A DNA stretch of 64,000 nucleotides, taken from positions 124,001-188,000 of the forward strand of contig NZ_CP024314.1 of the NCBI RefSeq assembly GCF_002944315.1, given 5' to 3'. Source of the stretch: Rhizobium sp. NXC24 (GTDB lineage Bacteria > Pseudomonadota > Alphaproteobacteria > Rhizobiales > Rhizobiaceae). Below, one piece after another: positions 9,869 to 19,391 of this stretch. Position 1 is the first letter of the stretch, and each line of letters begins with the position of its first letter. The translations under genes were made by a program, and so were the position numbers. The notes beneath the pieces are model-generated. The model was not told where the DNA came from. It worked only from the letters and a program-made list of their open reading frames with translations, and made no database searches.

Positions 9869-11119
9869 TCAGCGGTAACGGCTGATTGCCAGATCGCCCG
9901 CGTCGATTTCCGGCTTGCGCCCGCTGACCAAATCGCTGATCAGACGCGCGGAGCCGCAGCTCATGGTCCAGCCGAGCGTGCCGTGGCCGGTGTTGAGGAA
10001 AAGGCCGGCAATCTTCGTCGGGCCGATCACCGGCGTCCCGTCCGGCGTCATGGGCCTCAGCCCGGACCAGAATGACGCCTTCCGCAGATTGCCGCCTGGG
10101 AAAAGGTCGGTTACCGAATGGTCGAGCGTCCGCCGGCGGGCATCGCCAAGATCGTTGGTATAGCCCGAGATTTCAGCCATGCCGCCGACGCGGATACGAT
10201 CGCCGAGGCGGGTAATCGCAATTTTGTAGGTTTCGTCCATCACGGTCGATTCCGGTGCCCGTGATGCATCGATGATCGGGATCGTCAGTGAGTAGCCCTT
10301 GACCGGATAGACGGAAAGCCGGATGCCAAGGGGCCTCAGCAGCAGTGGCGAATAGCTGCCGAGTGCGACGACGATCGCATCGGCGCTCATATGCCCGCGG
10401 TCGGTCATGACGCCGTGGACCTTGCCGCTCTGGACGTCGAGCCCCTTGATCGTCGTACCGTACTGGAACCGGACGCCGAGTTCGCTTGCCCTTGCGGCGA
10501 GGGCATTGGTGAACTTGAAGCAATCGCCGGTCTCGTCCTTAGGCGTCAGCAGACCGCCGACGATCTTTTCGCGGACATGGCGGAGCGCCGGCTCCACGCG
10601 AATGCATCCGTCGCGGTCGAGCACCTCGTAGGGAATGCCGTCGGCCGCAAGAGCCTTGACGTCCTTTGCCGATGCATCGAGCTGTTGCTGCGTGCGGAAC
10701 AACTGCAGCGTGCCCTGCATGCGCTCGTCATAGGCGATGCCGGTCTCTTTGCGGACCTCGGCCAGCGAGATGCGGCTGTAGTCGGCAAGGCGCAGCATCC
10801 GGCTCTTGTTGATCGCATAGCGTTCCGACGTGCAATTGGACAGCATCTTGACGAGCCAGGACAGCATGGCGCGATCGAGCCGTGGACGCAGGATGAGCGG
10901 AGCATGTTCCATGAACAGCCACTTCATCGCTTTCATCGGGATGCCTGGTGCGGCCCAGGGCGAGCAGTAACCGAACGAGACTTCACCTGCGTTTGCGAAA
11001 CTCGTTTCCAGGGCGGGTCCTTCCTGACGGTCGACGACGGTGACCTCGTGTCCTGCCTTGGCGAGTTGGTAGGCGCTGGTTACGCCGATGACGCCGGCGC
11101 CGAGTACGATGACTTTCAT
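9869..11119 (-). CDS. dadA: D-amino acid dehydrogenase, small subunit type
   Basis: 416 aa, FAD-dependent. It oxidises D-alanine and other D-amino acids to 2-oxo acids, passing electrons to the membrane quinone pool. The N-terminal dinucleotide motif [14 protein letters not shown], the FAD contact block around [20 protein letters not shown] and the C-terminal [17 protein letters not shown] are diagnostic of DadA. It lies 25 bases downstream of alanine racemase, which supplies its substrate. The divergent Lrp-type gene probably regulates the operon. Confidence 0.93.
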   Translation of the reverse strand: MKVIVLGAGVIGVTSAYQLAKAGHEVTVVDRQEGPALETSFANAGEVSFGYCSPWAAPGIPMKAMKWLFMEHAPLILRPRLDRAMLSWLVKMLSNCTSERYAINKSRMLRLADYSRISLAEVRKETGIAYDERMQGTLQLFRTQQQLDASAKDVKALAADGIPYEVLDRDGCIRVEPALRHVREKIVGGLLTPKDETGDCFKFTNALAARASELGVRFQYGTTIKGLDVQSGKVHGVMTDRGHMSADAIVVALGSYSPLLLRPLGIRLSVYPVKGYSLTIPIIDASRAPESTVMDETYKIAITRLGDRIRVGGMAEISGYTNDLGDARRRTLDHSVTDLFPGGNLRKASFWSGLRPMTPDGTPVIGPTKIAGLFLNTGHGTLGWTMSCGSARLISDLVSGRKPEIDAGDLAISRYR

Positions 11120-11144
11120 AGTTTCCTCGATGGTGGTCTGTTGC

Positions 11145-12278
11145 TCAGCGATACCGACGTTCGTAGCGACGGCCGAGGCTGGTCAGGATTTCATAGGAGA
11201 TGGTGCCGGCGGCTTCGGCGACGTCCTCAAGCGTCTGGTGAGGGCCGAGGACTTCGACGAGGCTGCCAAGCGAAAGCGTGCCGGAGGGGAGGGCGGTGAT
11301 ATCCACGGTAATGCTGTCCATCGAGACACGGCCGACAATCGGCAGACGAACGCCACCATAGAAAACGGCTCCTCGATCACTGAGACTGCGCGGCAGCCCA
11401 TCGGTATAACCTGCGGCGATCGTGGCGAGCCTGCTCTCGGCAGAAGTCACGCAGGCGCCGCCATATCCGACGCGCGTACCGGCTGGAACTGTTCTCGTCT
11501 GGATCACAGCGACATCGAGCCGGACCACCGCCTCCATTGGATTGGCTTTGCCCTGCGTGGGCGCTCCGCCGTAAAGCGCAATGCCGGGACGGGCCAGAAA
11601 CCCGTGATACTTGCTGCCTAGAAAAACGCCTCCCGAATTGGCGAAGCAGACATCAAGGCCGGGAAAATCGGTCGCGACGAGACGCATTTCCGCGAGCTGA
11701 TCGGCATTCTGCCTGTTGTCCGCCTCGTCGGCGCAGGCGAGATGGCTCATGATGAAAAGGACTTCGATGTTGCTGCAGCTCTTGAGATCGGTTGCGAGTG
11801 CGCTTTTTTCCTCCGGCGAGATGCCCAAGCGCGACATGCCGGTGTCGAACTGCAAAACGGCGGGAAGAACGCGTCCGAGCTTCTGAGCCGTAGACGACCA
11901 CCGCCGGAACTGCTCAAGCGAGTTGAGAACCGGAACGATGTCGGCCTCGGCACAGCCAATCTCTGATCCCGGCTGCAGTCCGTTGAGCACGAATATTCGC
12001 GTATCGTTTGGGAAAAAGGGCCTGAGTTGGATCGCCTCCGAAAAGTGTGCAACAAAGAAATGCCGGCAGCCTTGCGCATAAAGGGCCTTGGAGACCTGTT
12101 CGGCGCCAAGACCATACGCATCGGCCTTGACGACGGCTGCGGCTTTTGCGGGCGCGACCGTCGCCGAAAGCTTCCGGTAATTTCGGCACAATGCGGGAAG
12201 GTCGATGGTCAGATAGCCGGAAGCCCCGATACCGGCTTCGGTCTGCTGATAGTCTACATGCAGAGTCTGATGATCCAT
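11145..12278 (-). CDS. alr: Alanine racemase, catabolic
   Basis: 377 aa from the ATG at 12278, which follows GAGGGGG; a longer frame to 12296 has no clear site. It is a PLP-dependent fold-type III enzyme interconverting L- and D-alanine. The PLP lysine is Lys51 in [10 protein letters not shown] and the second catalytic base is the Tyr in RVGYGGACV. Because it is first in an operon with dadA and ridA, the catabolic (DadX-type) role is more likely than the cell-wall one. Confidence 0.92.
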   Translation of the reverse strand: MDHQTLHVDYQQTEAGIGASGYLTIDLPALCRNYRKLSATVAPAKAAAVVKADAYGLGAEQVSKALYAQGCRHFFVAHFSEAIQLRPFFPNDTRIFVLNGLQPGSEIGCAEADIVPVLNSLEQFRRWSSTAQKLGRVLPAVLQFDTGMSRLGISPEEKSALATDLKSCSNIEVLFIMSHLACADEADNRQNADQLAEMRLVATDFPGLDVCFANSGGVFLGSKYHGFLARPGIALYGGAPTQGKANPMEAVVRLDVAVIQTRTVPAGTRVGYGGACVTSAESRLATIAAGYTDGLPRSLSDRGAVFYGGVRLPIVGRVSMDSITVDITALPSGTLSLGSLVEVLGPHQTLEDVAEAAGTISYEILTSLGRRYERRYR

Positions 12279-12402
12279 ATGCACCCCCTCGGACATGCGA
12301 GAAGATATTGAAATATTCTTTGAATATCCCGCCTATTGCTGATCGTTTGTTTCAATGCATGATATTCAGTCGAATAATCTGCGAAAAAATGGAATATTCT
12401 GC
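12279..12402. promoter_or_regulatory. AT-rich divergent control region, candidate Lrp sites
   Basis: The 124-base gap between alr and the Lrp-type gene is much richer in A+T than its surroundings. It carries at least five copies of the half-motif GATATT/GAATAT, including the palindrome GAATATTC near 12392. Repeated AT-rich sites of this sort are typical of Lrp/AsnC regulators, so autoregulation and control of alr-dadA-ridA are inferred. Confidence 0.5.
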
Positions 12403-12867
12403 ATGACAGCGATTGACGCGATCGACCGCAATCTCCTCCGCCTGCTGCGGTTGAACGCACGCATGAGCAATGCGCACCTGGCGCAGGAAGTCGGCTTGTC
12501 CCCTTCGGCCTGCCTGCGGCGGATCAAATTGCTCGAGGAGGCTGGCATCATCCGCGGCTATACGGCCTTGGTGAACAGCGGCAGTTCCGAGGATACGATC
12601 GCGGTGATCATCAACATCACATTGGAACGGCAGACCGAGGAACACCTCGACCGCTTCGAAGCCGCGGTGCGAAAGCATCCCGAGATCCGCGAATGTTTCC
12701 TGATGACCGGCGGCTCGGACTATCTGCTGAGAGTCGAGGTGGCAGGCGCGGGTGAGTTCGAGAGAATTCATAAGGAAATTCTCTCCACGCTGCCCGGTGT
12801 CCTGAGAATTCACTCCAGCTTTTCAATTCGAAACGTCCTGGCTACCCGGACCAGGGGGCGACGTTGA
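12403..12867 (+). CDS. Lrp/AsnC-family regulator (DadR-like)
   Basis: 154 aa, usual Lrp length. An N-terminal helix-turn-helix (residues about 5-50: IDRNLLRLLRLNARMSNAHL ... CLRRIKLLEEAG) is followed by the RAM/AsnC ligand domain (FLMTGGSDYLLRVEV). The ATG at 12403 gives the standard N-terminus; an in-frame start at 12355 would add an unconserved tail. Divergence from alr-dadA-ridA indicates it is the alanine-responsive activator of that operon, as DadR is in other bacteria. Confidence 0.88.
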   Translation: MTAIDAIDRNLLRLLRLNARMSNAHLAQEVGLSPSACLRRIKLLEEAGIIRGYTALVNSGSSEDTIAVIINITLERQTEEHLDRFEAAVRKHPEIRECFLMTGGSDYLLRVEVAGAGEFERIHKEILSTLPGVLRIHSSFSIRNVLATRTRGRR

Positions 12868-13325
12868 TCCCGATTTGGCAAGTCGGCTGACTGATTATCT
12901 GGTAAGCAAGATCGCCAGTTCCGCCCGCTTCATCCTGGAACTTGTTCCGCCGCTGCGCCGCAGATCATATTCGTCGTGCAGAGGGGGAATGTCCTGAACA
13001 TCCCTTATTCGAATACGTTGTGCCCAACGCCATTGAATGTCCAAGCCAGTCAGGCACTTTTGCTGATGTGCAATAAACTCAAGCCGTAGTGAATTTTTTT
13101 GCACAGTCGCGATCGCTATATCGATGGTAGACAATATAGCATCATCGCTTTTAAAGGCGAATTCGCCAGCTTGGTAATTAAAAAATAGAGAGATGAATAG
13201 GCGACTTAGATAGAGGCTATGTCGTCGTGAGAATAACCGCGCTCTTATGCGGGAACTGCGGCGCAATTGGAATCCTGCCCGCGGAGGAATGGGCAAGAGA
13301 GACTTAACCCAGGAGGAGACAGACT
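12868..13325. other. 458-base intergenic region before fdhA
   Basis: No convincing gene is seen. The stretch from about 13080 to 13240 is markedly AT-richer than the flanks and may hold the fdhA promoter. An open frame on the minus strand (12895-13296) shows no recognisable domain or ribosome site. An AGGAGGAGA ribosome-binding site at 13310-13318 precedes fdhA. Confidence 0.5.
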
Positions 13326-14516
13326 ATGAGCAGGAACAGAGGCGTCGTCTACATGCGGCCCGGCAAGGTCGAGGTCCGCGACATCGACGACCCCAAGCTG
13401 GAGGCGCCGGACGGTCGCCGTATCGAGCATGGCGTGATCCTCAAAGTGATTTCCACGAACATCTGCGGCTCAGACCAGCACATGGTGCGCGGCCGCACGA
13501 CGGCAATGCCTGGTTTGGTGCTCGGCCACGAGATCACGGGGGAGATCATTGAAAAGGGTATCGATGTCGAAATGCTGGAGATCGGCGACATCGTCTCCGT
13601 GCCGTTCAACGTGGCCTGCGGGCGCTGCCGCTGCTGCAAGTCACAGGACACCGGTGTCTGCCTCACTGTTAACCCTTCGCGCGCTGGCGGCGCCTACGGC
13701 TATGTCGACATGGGCGGCTGGATCGGCGGGCAGGCGCGCTACGTCATGGTGCCCTATGCGGATTTCAATCTGCTGAAGTTCCCTGATCGCGACAAGGCGA
13801 TGGCTAAGATCCGCGATCTTACCATGCTGTCCGACATCCTGCCGACAGGTTTCCATGGCGCGGTGCGCGCGGGCGTCGGTGTCGGCTCTACGGTCTATGT
13901 GGCGGGCGCCGGTCCAGTCGGCCTTGCCGCTGCCGCTTCGGCGCGCATCCTGGGGGCGGCCGTTGTCATGATTGGCGACTTCAACAAGGATCGCCTGCAG
14001 CATGCTGCTAATGTCGGCTTCGAACCCATCGATCTCTCCAAAAGCGACAAGCTAGGTGACATGATCGCCCAAGTGGTCGGCACGAACGAAGTGGACAGTG
14101 CGATTGATGCGGTCGGCTTCGAGGCGCGCGGCCATGCGGGCGGCGAGCAGCCAGCGATCGTGCTCAACCAGATGATGGAGATCACACGCGCAGCAGGCTC
14201 GATTGGCATTCCAGGGCTCTATGTGACGGAAGATCCTGGCGCTGTCGACAACGCGGCAAAACACGGCAACCTGTCATTGCGCTTTGGTCTCGGTTGGGCG
14301 AAAGCGCAGTCCTTCCACACAGGTCAGACGCCGGTGTTGAAGTACAATCGTCAGCTCATGCAGGCGATTCTGCACGACCGGCTGCCGATCGCCGATATCG
14401 TCAATGCGAAGATCATTGCACTCGACGATGCCGCTCAGGGTTACGAGAGTTTTGACCAGGGCGCGGCGACCAAATTCGTCCTCGACCCGCATGGAGACCT
14501 GTTGAGGGCTGCCTGA
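13326..14516 (+). CDS. fdhA: Glutathione-independent formaldehyde dehydrogenase
   Basis: 396 aa, zinc-dependent medium-chain dehydrogenase of the Pseudomonas putida FdhA type. It oxidises formaldehyde to formate with tightly bound NAD and no glutathione. Catalytic zinc ligands lie in NICGSDQH and GHEITGE, the structural zinc loop is CGRCRCCKSQDTGVC, and the NAD fold is VAGAGPVGLAAAA. The long insertion around GGWIGGQARYVMVPYADFN is typical of this subgroup. A strong AGGAGGAG site precedes the ATG. It is monocistronic here, so the formaldehyde source is not evident. Confidence 0.92.
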   Translation: MSRNRGVVYMRPGKVEVRDIDDPKLEAPDGRRIEHGVILKVISTNICGSDQHMVRGRTTAMPGLVLGHEITGEIIEKGIDVEMLEIGDIVSVPFNVACGRCRCCKSQDTGVCLTVNPSRAGGAYGYVDMGGWIGGQARYVMVPYADFNLLKFPDRDKAMAKIRDLTMLSDILPTGFHGAVRAGVGVGSTVYVAGAGPVGLAAAASARILGAAVVMIGDFNKDRLQHAANVGFEPIDLSKSDKLGDMIAQVVGTNEVDSAIDAVGFEARGHAGGEQPAIVLNQMMEITRAAGSIGIPGLYVTEDPGAVDNAAKHGNLSLRFGLGWAKAQSFHTGQTPVLKYNRQLMQAILHDRLPIADIVNAKIIALDDAAQGYESFDQGAATKFVLDPHGDLLRAA

Positions 14517-14597
14517 GGTAAAACAGATTGCCACGGCGGAACATTGTCCGTCTGCGATATGAGCCAGGAACCAGGCTTTGCGTGGCACGATGATATG

Positions 14598-14622
14598 GAA
14601 GCTCAGGCCTGGTCTGAGCTTC
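14598..14622. terminator. Hairpin between convergent fdhA and tadE
   Basis: A perfect 9-bp inverted repeat GAAGCTCAG / CTGAGCTTC with a 7-base loop lies between the two convergent genes. There is no strong T run on either side, so it is a candidate bidirectional terminator. Confidence 0.5.
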
Positions 14623-14704
14623 TATTCAAAGCAGTCGACTACATCCTCATTTGGTTGAGCTAGGTCGATGCTGCGACGTTTGACCTGGGGTCGCACGCCT
14701 GCCG

Positions 14705-15142
14705 TCAGTGATTTGTGTAACACGCATCGGCCGTGAGATTTGTGCCGCCGGACAAGGACATCAGTAGATCCGGCACGACGGTTATGAATTGATAGGTGAT
14801 CTTCACTTGCGAGAAGCCTGCCAAGCCGTGGCAACTGGCGTCGTGATCGAGCGTGACGGATGCGTCGTCCAGCCCTACGAACCAGCCGGTAGCCGTACTG
14901 CGTGCGAAGGCTGCCGCCTTCGACGCACTGTAAGTCCCGCCATCTTCGCATTCCGTCTGCGGAATGCCCATGCATCGCGCCGTTGCAATCGCCGTGTCAT
15001 GGAGGGCATGGCTCGTCCAGAGCAATCGGCCGAGCTCGATCATCCCGAACAGCATGAGGAAAAAGACTGGCGCAACCAGCGCGAACTCCACCGCACTAGC
15101 GCCGGAACGCGACTGCCAAATTTTTCGGATAGCGCGCTTCAT
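14705..15142 (-). CDS. TadE-family pseudopilin-like protein
   Basis: 145 aa. The N-terminus has the TadE signature: a short basic head, then SGASAVEFALVAPVFFLMLFG, with the conserved glutamate inside a single hydrophobic segment. The rest is a small periplasmic domain. TadE proteins are prepilin-like components of the Flp/Tad type IVc pilus system, processed by the TadV peptidase. This is the third gene of an operon with a 4-base overlap to the preceding TadE-like gene. No tad ATPase, secretin or flp pilin gene is present in the window. Confidence 0.82.
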   Translation of the reverse strand: MKRAIRKIWQSRSGASAVEFALVAPVFFLMLFGMIELGRLLWTSHALHDTAIATARCMGIPQTECEDGGTYSASKAAAFARSTATGWFVGLDDASVTLDHDASCHGLAGFSQVKITYQFITVVPDLLMSLSGGTNLTADACYTNH

Positions 15143-15735
15143 TGTGTCCGCACGATCGCGCTGGCGTCAATAAAGTCGCCTTTCACAAGGCCGTAGCCGG
15201 AGAACAACGGCGTATAGGCCTGTTTTACCATGACGGAGACAAACCGGCCCGCCCGCCCGCCATCGGGGCAGGACGAACCACAGGATTGCTGCGAGCCCCA
15301 ATCAAGCGACGACGCGCTGCCGCTCGGACAGTAACAAGCATCGGCTTGGCTGACGTTGCCGCTGATCACAATTTTCGCACCATTGTAGTTGGCGACTGCG
15401 CCGTTATTCACATTTACTGATGCCTGCGTATCGCCCGCCGCGTATTCGCTGGCGATCATGGTGGCGATTTTCGTTGCCAGATCGCTGCCATCCTTGCCAT
15501 CGACCAGATCAGCATTGACCATCGCATAGCTGGCACTGTCGGAAACCGTAGCTTCTAGCTGAAAGCGCGAGAATATGAGCATGCCGAGATCAAGGCTGCC
15601 AGCCAAGATGAGGATGAAAACTGGCGCAATCAGTGCAAATTCGACTGCTGCATTACCCGAGATATCTCGCAGAAAATGTCTCAGGCCGGCTCGAAGCTGG
15701 AGAGCTTTTTTCCCGGCTACATGGATGAAAATCAT
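15139..15735 (-). CDS. Second TadE/TadF-like pseudopilin
   Basis: 198 aa. After a basic leader (KKALQLRAGLRHFLRDIS) comes GNAAVEFALIAPVFILILAGSL, the TadE/F transmembrane signature with the conserved Glu. The periplasmic part holds a Cys-rich stretch (ADACYCPSG ... QSCGSSCPDGG), probably disulfide-bonded. It overlaps the TadG-like gene upstream and the other tadE downstream by four bases each, so the three proteins are made together and probably act together in pilus assembly at the inner membrane. Confidence 0.8.
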   Translation of the reverse strand: MIFIHVAGKKALQLRAGLRHFLRDISGNAAVEFALIAPVFILILAGSLDLGMLIFSRFQLEATVSDSASYAMVNADLVDGKDGSDLATKIATMIASEYAAGDTQASVNVNNGAVANYNGAKIVISGNVSQADACYCPSGSASSLDWGSQQSCGSSCPDGGRAGRFVSVMVKQAYTPLFSGYGLVKGDFIDASAIVRTQ

Positions 15736-17669
15736 TGAACCAATTCCACCTCGCTACTGGTGGCCGACAGAGTGCATTCCGACATCGTCTGTGAACCACC
15801 GGACAATGAAATACTTGCGCCAATCAATTGCAGGCAGCCGGTTGCGGCATCACCGATCTGGCCGCCGCCGCCGAAATCGATCAGCCCTTTTGGAAAATAG
15901 AACGCGCCGGAAATCTTACCTCTGCCGCCGGAGGTGATTTCCGCGTCTGCATAAGATTTCGATGATTGCGGGCCGATAACCGCAAGATTGGCGTAGGTGC
16001 CGCTCTGCGGGGCAGAAAGTGTGATGGCATTGCCGCCGGTCAAACAGAATGCCTTTCCTTTGCATTCCCAATCGGAGGGCGTTTCGGTCCCCGAAATGAC
16101 GATCGTGACATTTGTCCCGGAAACGGCGATGGAATCGCTGCAGCTAGCGCCCCCGGTATTGACCGAGAAATATCCATCGACCGTATAGACCCCGGCACCC
16201 AGCCTGGCGCCGCCCGCGAGGTTGACGCTGCCCGATATGTCGTGCTGTGCGCTTGCGGGAAACGTGATGCAGCTACCACCGCCGCCGCCATTGATGTCGC
16301 CGTCGGCGCGGAAAACGCCCTTACCCGTACTGGCATCCGCCATATAGGTGGTCGAGCCGCCACCCACGCCCATCGCGTTGTCGCCGCTGGACTGGCCGAT
16401 GGTATAGCTGTTGGCCGTTCCGGCTCCGAGCTTCAGGCTAGCGCCATCGCCCGTGTAGAAGCCGGCGTCCAATATGAAGGTGCTGGGTCCATCGATGACG
16501 GTTTTTCCTGAGCTGCATAGGCTGTAGCGCGCATCGCCGCAATTGGTGTCGCCCATCCCGAAGTGAAAGGAACCGGCGCCGAATGTCAGATCGGCGCCGT
16601 AAACGCCTCCTGCAACATTGTAGGTGCCGTCCCCGAATACCAGCTTCGTGCCGAAATCGTTCTGGATCTTGCCCGAGAAGTTGTAGGTCGTGCTTTTGCT
16701 GCCCGAAATATTGAAATTTACCTGAACGTTGCCGTGAACCAGCAGGGAGCCGATATTCACCTCAGAACCGGAGCAGGTGATGTCCCATTTGGTTGTCCAA
16801 TATTGATTGTAGTTCGCAGGATCGTAGCTGCAGTCGATGGACGTTATGGCGTCTGCGGTTTGCTTTGGGGTCGCGTTGCCGCCAAACTCAATGTTGGTAC
16901 CCGTGCTCACGGAGACCTTCTTTGGCCACGACGCCTTGCGGATGGTATCGAAGCGTGCGGTAAGTTCGGCTACTCCGGAATTTCCCGAGAGAGGATCCTC
17001 TGTGTATTGCTTGGTGACGGGCGCCGCACTTCCATCTGCCTGCACGAGGTTGGTAGACCAAGGGCAAGGCTGCGACGTACCTCCGTAATAGGTGGTACCC
17101 TTATTGGTGATCTTCGTTCCGCAGGGGGCGACGACATCACTGTTGGAGTTCACATAGCACTTGCTTGCGCTGACCTGCACGCCGCCGGAGAGAGTGACGC
17201 CCGATCCGGATTTGTCCAAGGCGATGATGCAGCCGCTCTCCGCCGAACCTATGGATGAATAAGCTTCAGCCCCGATTTCGAGCTTTGAACTGACGCCGAG
17301 AACGGGCGCGAGAAAAAGTGTGTTCGCAGTGGAGATGGTAGCATGCACCGCCTGAACGCGCGCGTCCTTCGGAGAGGTTGTCAGGGAAACGGAAACGCTG
17401 CCAGCATCGACACCGTTGAGCTTCGCCACGGCAAGCGCTGCCGCTTTCATCTCGTCTTCCGAACTCGTATCGCTATAGGCGAGCGCGCCGGCATAGGAGG
17501 CAAGATCCGCCGTGCGCTGGTTTTCGTTGCGCACCAGAAGCCCGTATCCGTATTCCACGGAGAGAGCAGCAAAGCCGATAACAATCGGCAGGCACAAGGC
17601 TGCCATGATCGCGATACCGCCGTCCCGGTTCCGGCAAAGCGACCGCAGTTGATGCAGCGCGATTTTCAT
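15732..17669 (-). CDS. TadG-like pilus assembly protein
   Basis: 645 aa from the ATG at 17669, preceded by CGGAG; the frame extends to 17723 without better support. The N-terminal TadG domain has one transmembrane segment (residues about 17-45, GGIAIMAALCLPIVIGFAAL) followed by NENQRTADLASYAGA. The long remainder is extracytoplasmic, low in charge and rich in Gly, Ser and Thr with repeated LSGG/GGG patches (for example GVGGG, INGGGGGS, LAGGARLGAG), suggesting a beta-rich, adhesin-like passenger. First gene of the operon with the two TadE-like genes. Confidence 0.8.
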   Translation of the reverse strand: MKIALHQLRSLCRNRDGGIAIMAALCLPIVIGFAALSVEYGYGLLVRNENQRTADLASYAGALAYSDTSSEDEMKAAALAVAKLNGVDAGSVSVSLTTSPKDARVQAVHATISTANTLFLAPVLGVSSKLEIGAEAYSSIGSAESGCIIALDKSGSGVTLSGGVQVSASKCYVNSNSDVVAPCGTKITNKGTTYYGGTSQPCPWSTNLVQADGSAAPVTKQYTEDPLSGNSGVAELTARFDTIRKASWPKKVSVSTGTNIEFGGNATPKQTADAITSIDCSYDPANYNQYWTTKWDITCSGSEVNIGSLLVHGNVQVNFNISGSKSTTYNFSGKIQNDFGTKLVFGDGTYNVAGGVYGADLTFGAGSFHFGMGDTNCGDARYSLCSSGKTVIDGPSTFILDAGFYTGDGASLKLGAGTANSYTIGQSSGDNAMGVGGGSTTYMADASTGKGVFRADGDINGGGGGSCITFPASAQHDISGSVNLAGGARLGAGVYTVDGYFSVNTGGASCSDSIAVSGTNVTIVISGTETPSDWECKGKAFCLTGGNAITLSAPQSGTYANLAVIGPQSSKSYADAEITSGGRGKISGAFYFPKGLIDFGGGGQIGDAATGCLQLIGASISLSGGSQTMSECTLSATSSEVELVQ

Positions 17670-17900
17670 TGACTCGTCTCCGTTTGAACGATGAGCTTCA
17701 AAAAAGTCGGGCAGGAGGTACAATCGCAGGTGTTGAGCGGCGGAGATTTTCGCTTGCGCTGACTAACTGTCGGGTATTTCTTAACAAAACCCTTTGTTTC
17801 TGCTGCGTCGCACCATTGCCGGCGCGATGCGGATAATTATGCCGAAAACGGATAGAATTTCTCGAAGGCCCAGCCATGCAGCATCAATGGGGCCAGTTAT
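17670..17900. other. Intergenic DNA upstream of tadG and the structured leader
   Basis: No gene is seen. This stretch must hold the tadG promoter (minus strand) and the start of the amaA leader (plus strand). I could not single out a convincing -35/-10 pair. Confidence 0.5.
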
Positions 17901-17988
17901 CACCTCGCCTTCGCGGGGCGAGACGCTGGACGCGCGAACCGGCTCCCCTCAGGGCGCACCGACCGTCTATCGCTCTGCCGGCGAGGTG
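17901..17988 (+). ncRNA. Candidate structured 5' leader / riboswitch-like element
   Basis: CACCTCGCC at 17901-17909 pairs perfectly with GGCGAGGTG at 17980-17988, closing an 88-base GC-rich domain that lies 109 bases before the FAD oxidase gene. Inside it are a second stem around CTTCG and the short strings GAGAC, GCGAA, CTCAGG and GACCG. These recall, imperfectly, the order of conserved strings in glycine riboswitches, but spacing is too short for a firm match. It could equally be an unrelated attenuator. Confidence 0.4.
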
Positions 17989-18097
17989 TCGAACTCATTC
18001 CTGCAGGGAATGATCTCTTGTACATAATGAGATAGTCCGTTCACCGACGCAGCGATATCGTGCTGAAAAACTGCTAACTTTAGGAAGATCGGCGCCG

Positions 18098-19381
18098 ATG
18101 TTGAATGATCCGAAATCGCATGGACTGTGGGAAACATCAGCGCCGCCCGCCCCGATCACGGAAGAGCTGAACGATGATGCTCACGCAGACGTGGTCATTG
18201 TCGGCGGAGGCTACACAGGATTTTCGGCGGCGATCCATCTTGCAAAACTTGGGATAAAATCAGTTTTGCTTGAAGCGGTGGAGGTCGGGTTTGGCGGCTC
18301 CGGAAGAAATGTCGGGCTCATCAATGGCGGCATGTGGGTGATGCCCGACGACATACCCGGCGTCCTCGGTCCAGAATATGGAGAGAGATGTCTTAAGCTC
18401 CTATCGGATGCGCCTGTACTCGTTCGCCAGGTTATTGAAGAGCATGAAATCTCATGCCAGTTGGAAAAGAATGGGACGCTTCACCTCGGGGTCGGGCATA
18501 AGGGTCTGGAAGAGCTCGAGACCCGTCACCGCCAATGGACCGCGAGAGGAGCGCCGCTTCAACTTCTCGATAGCGATGAGACACGGCGCCGTACCGGCTC
18601 GGCCGTGTATTCCGGCGCACTTTTCGATCCGAGGGCCGGTACGCTTCAACCTCTTGCTTATGTGCGTGGCCTGGCACGCGCGGCGATCGCGTCAGGCGTC
18701 AAAGTCTACACGAAGAGCCCTGTCTTGGCGGTAGAGCGACGGGCAGATGATTGGCGGGTGGCGACGCGTCGGGGTTCCGTGACTTGCAAATGGATCGTCG
18801 TAGCGACCGACGCTTATTCGACCGGGCCGTGGAAAATCGTGCGCGAGGAACAGGTTCATCTCCCCTATTTTAATTTCGCCACGAAGCCGCTTTCCGACAA
18901 TGTGCGTAAAACGATCCTTCCGAATAGGGAAGGATGCTGGGATACGAAGGAAATTCTCTCGTCTTTTAGAATGGACCAGCGTGGCCGGCTTGTTTTCGGC
19001 AGCGTCGGAGCGCTTCGTAACACGGGACATGCAATTCACGAGTCCTGGGCAAAGCGGTCATTGAAACGGGTTTTTCCCCAGCTTGGCGACGTCGAATTCG
19101 AAAGTGCCTGGTACGGGAAAATTGGCATGACCTCGGACGCAGTTCCGCGGTTCCATAAGTTTGAAAACAATGTGGTGGGCTTCAGCGGATATAACGGACG
19201 AGGCATTGCGCCTGGAACGACCTTCGGAAAGGTCTTGGCGTCTTACATTGCCGGCAATATCGATGATGCAGGCTTGCCACTGCCGATTACCGAACCAAAG
19301 TCCGATCCCTTGCGCATGGCGAAGGAGGCGTACTACGAATTGGGCGCGCAGGTAGCACATCTGGCAGGAGCGCGCTTGTAG
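18098..19381 (+). CDS. amaA: FAD-dependent amino/imino acid oxidase, probable L-pipecolate oxidase
   Basis: 427 aa, DAO-family flavoprotein. The FAD motif VVIVGGGYTGFSAAIHL is at residues about 32-48, FGGSGRNVGLINGG is the conserved flavin-contact block, and FSGYNGRGIAPGT closes the C-terminal FAD site. By fold alone it could be a gamma-glutamylputrescine oxidase (PuuB-like). The neighbours (LysR, DUF1338 enzyme, antiquitin-type dehydrogenase) reproduce the Pseudomonas putida amaA-amaB neighbourhood, where AmaA oxidises L-pipecolate to the cyclic form of 2-aminoadipate semialdehyde. A structured leader precedes it. Confidence 0.75.
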   Translation: MLNDPKSHGLWETSAPPAPITEELNDDAHADVVIVGGGYTGFSAAIHLAKLGIKSVLLEAVEVGFGGSGRNVGLINGGMWVMPDDIPGVLGPEYGERCLKLLSDAPVLVRQVIEEHEISCQLEKNGTLHLGVGHKGLEELETRHRQWTARGAPLQLLDSDETRRRTGSAVYSGALFDPRAGTLQPLAYVRGLARAAIASGVKVYTKSPVLAVERRADDWRVATRRGSVTCKWIVVATDAYSTGPWKIVREEQVHLPYFNFATKPLSDNVRKTILPNREGCWDTKEILSSFRMDQRGRLVFGSVGALRNTGHAIHESWAKRSLKRVFPQLGDVEFESAWYGKIGMTSDAVPRFHKFENNVVGFSGYNGRGIAPGTTFGKVLASYIAGNIDDAGLPLPITEPKSDPLRMAKEAYYELGAQVAHLAGARL

Positions 19382-19391
19382 GAGGGCATGG

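Noticed and set aside
12895..13296. Minus-strand open frame of 133 codons in the gap before fdhA
   Set aside because: No recognisable domain, no ribosome site, and it spans the AT-rich region expected to hold the fdhA promoter.
18098..19381. FAD oxidase named as gamma-glutamylputrescine oxidase (PuuB)
   Set aside because: Fold similarity allows it, but the neighbouring hglS, amaB and LysR genes fit a pipecolate oxidase better and no other puu gene is present.
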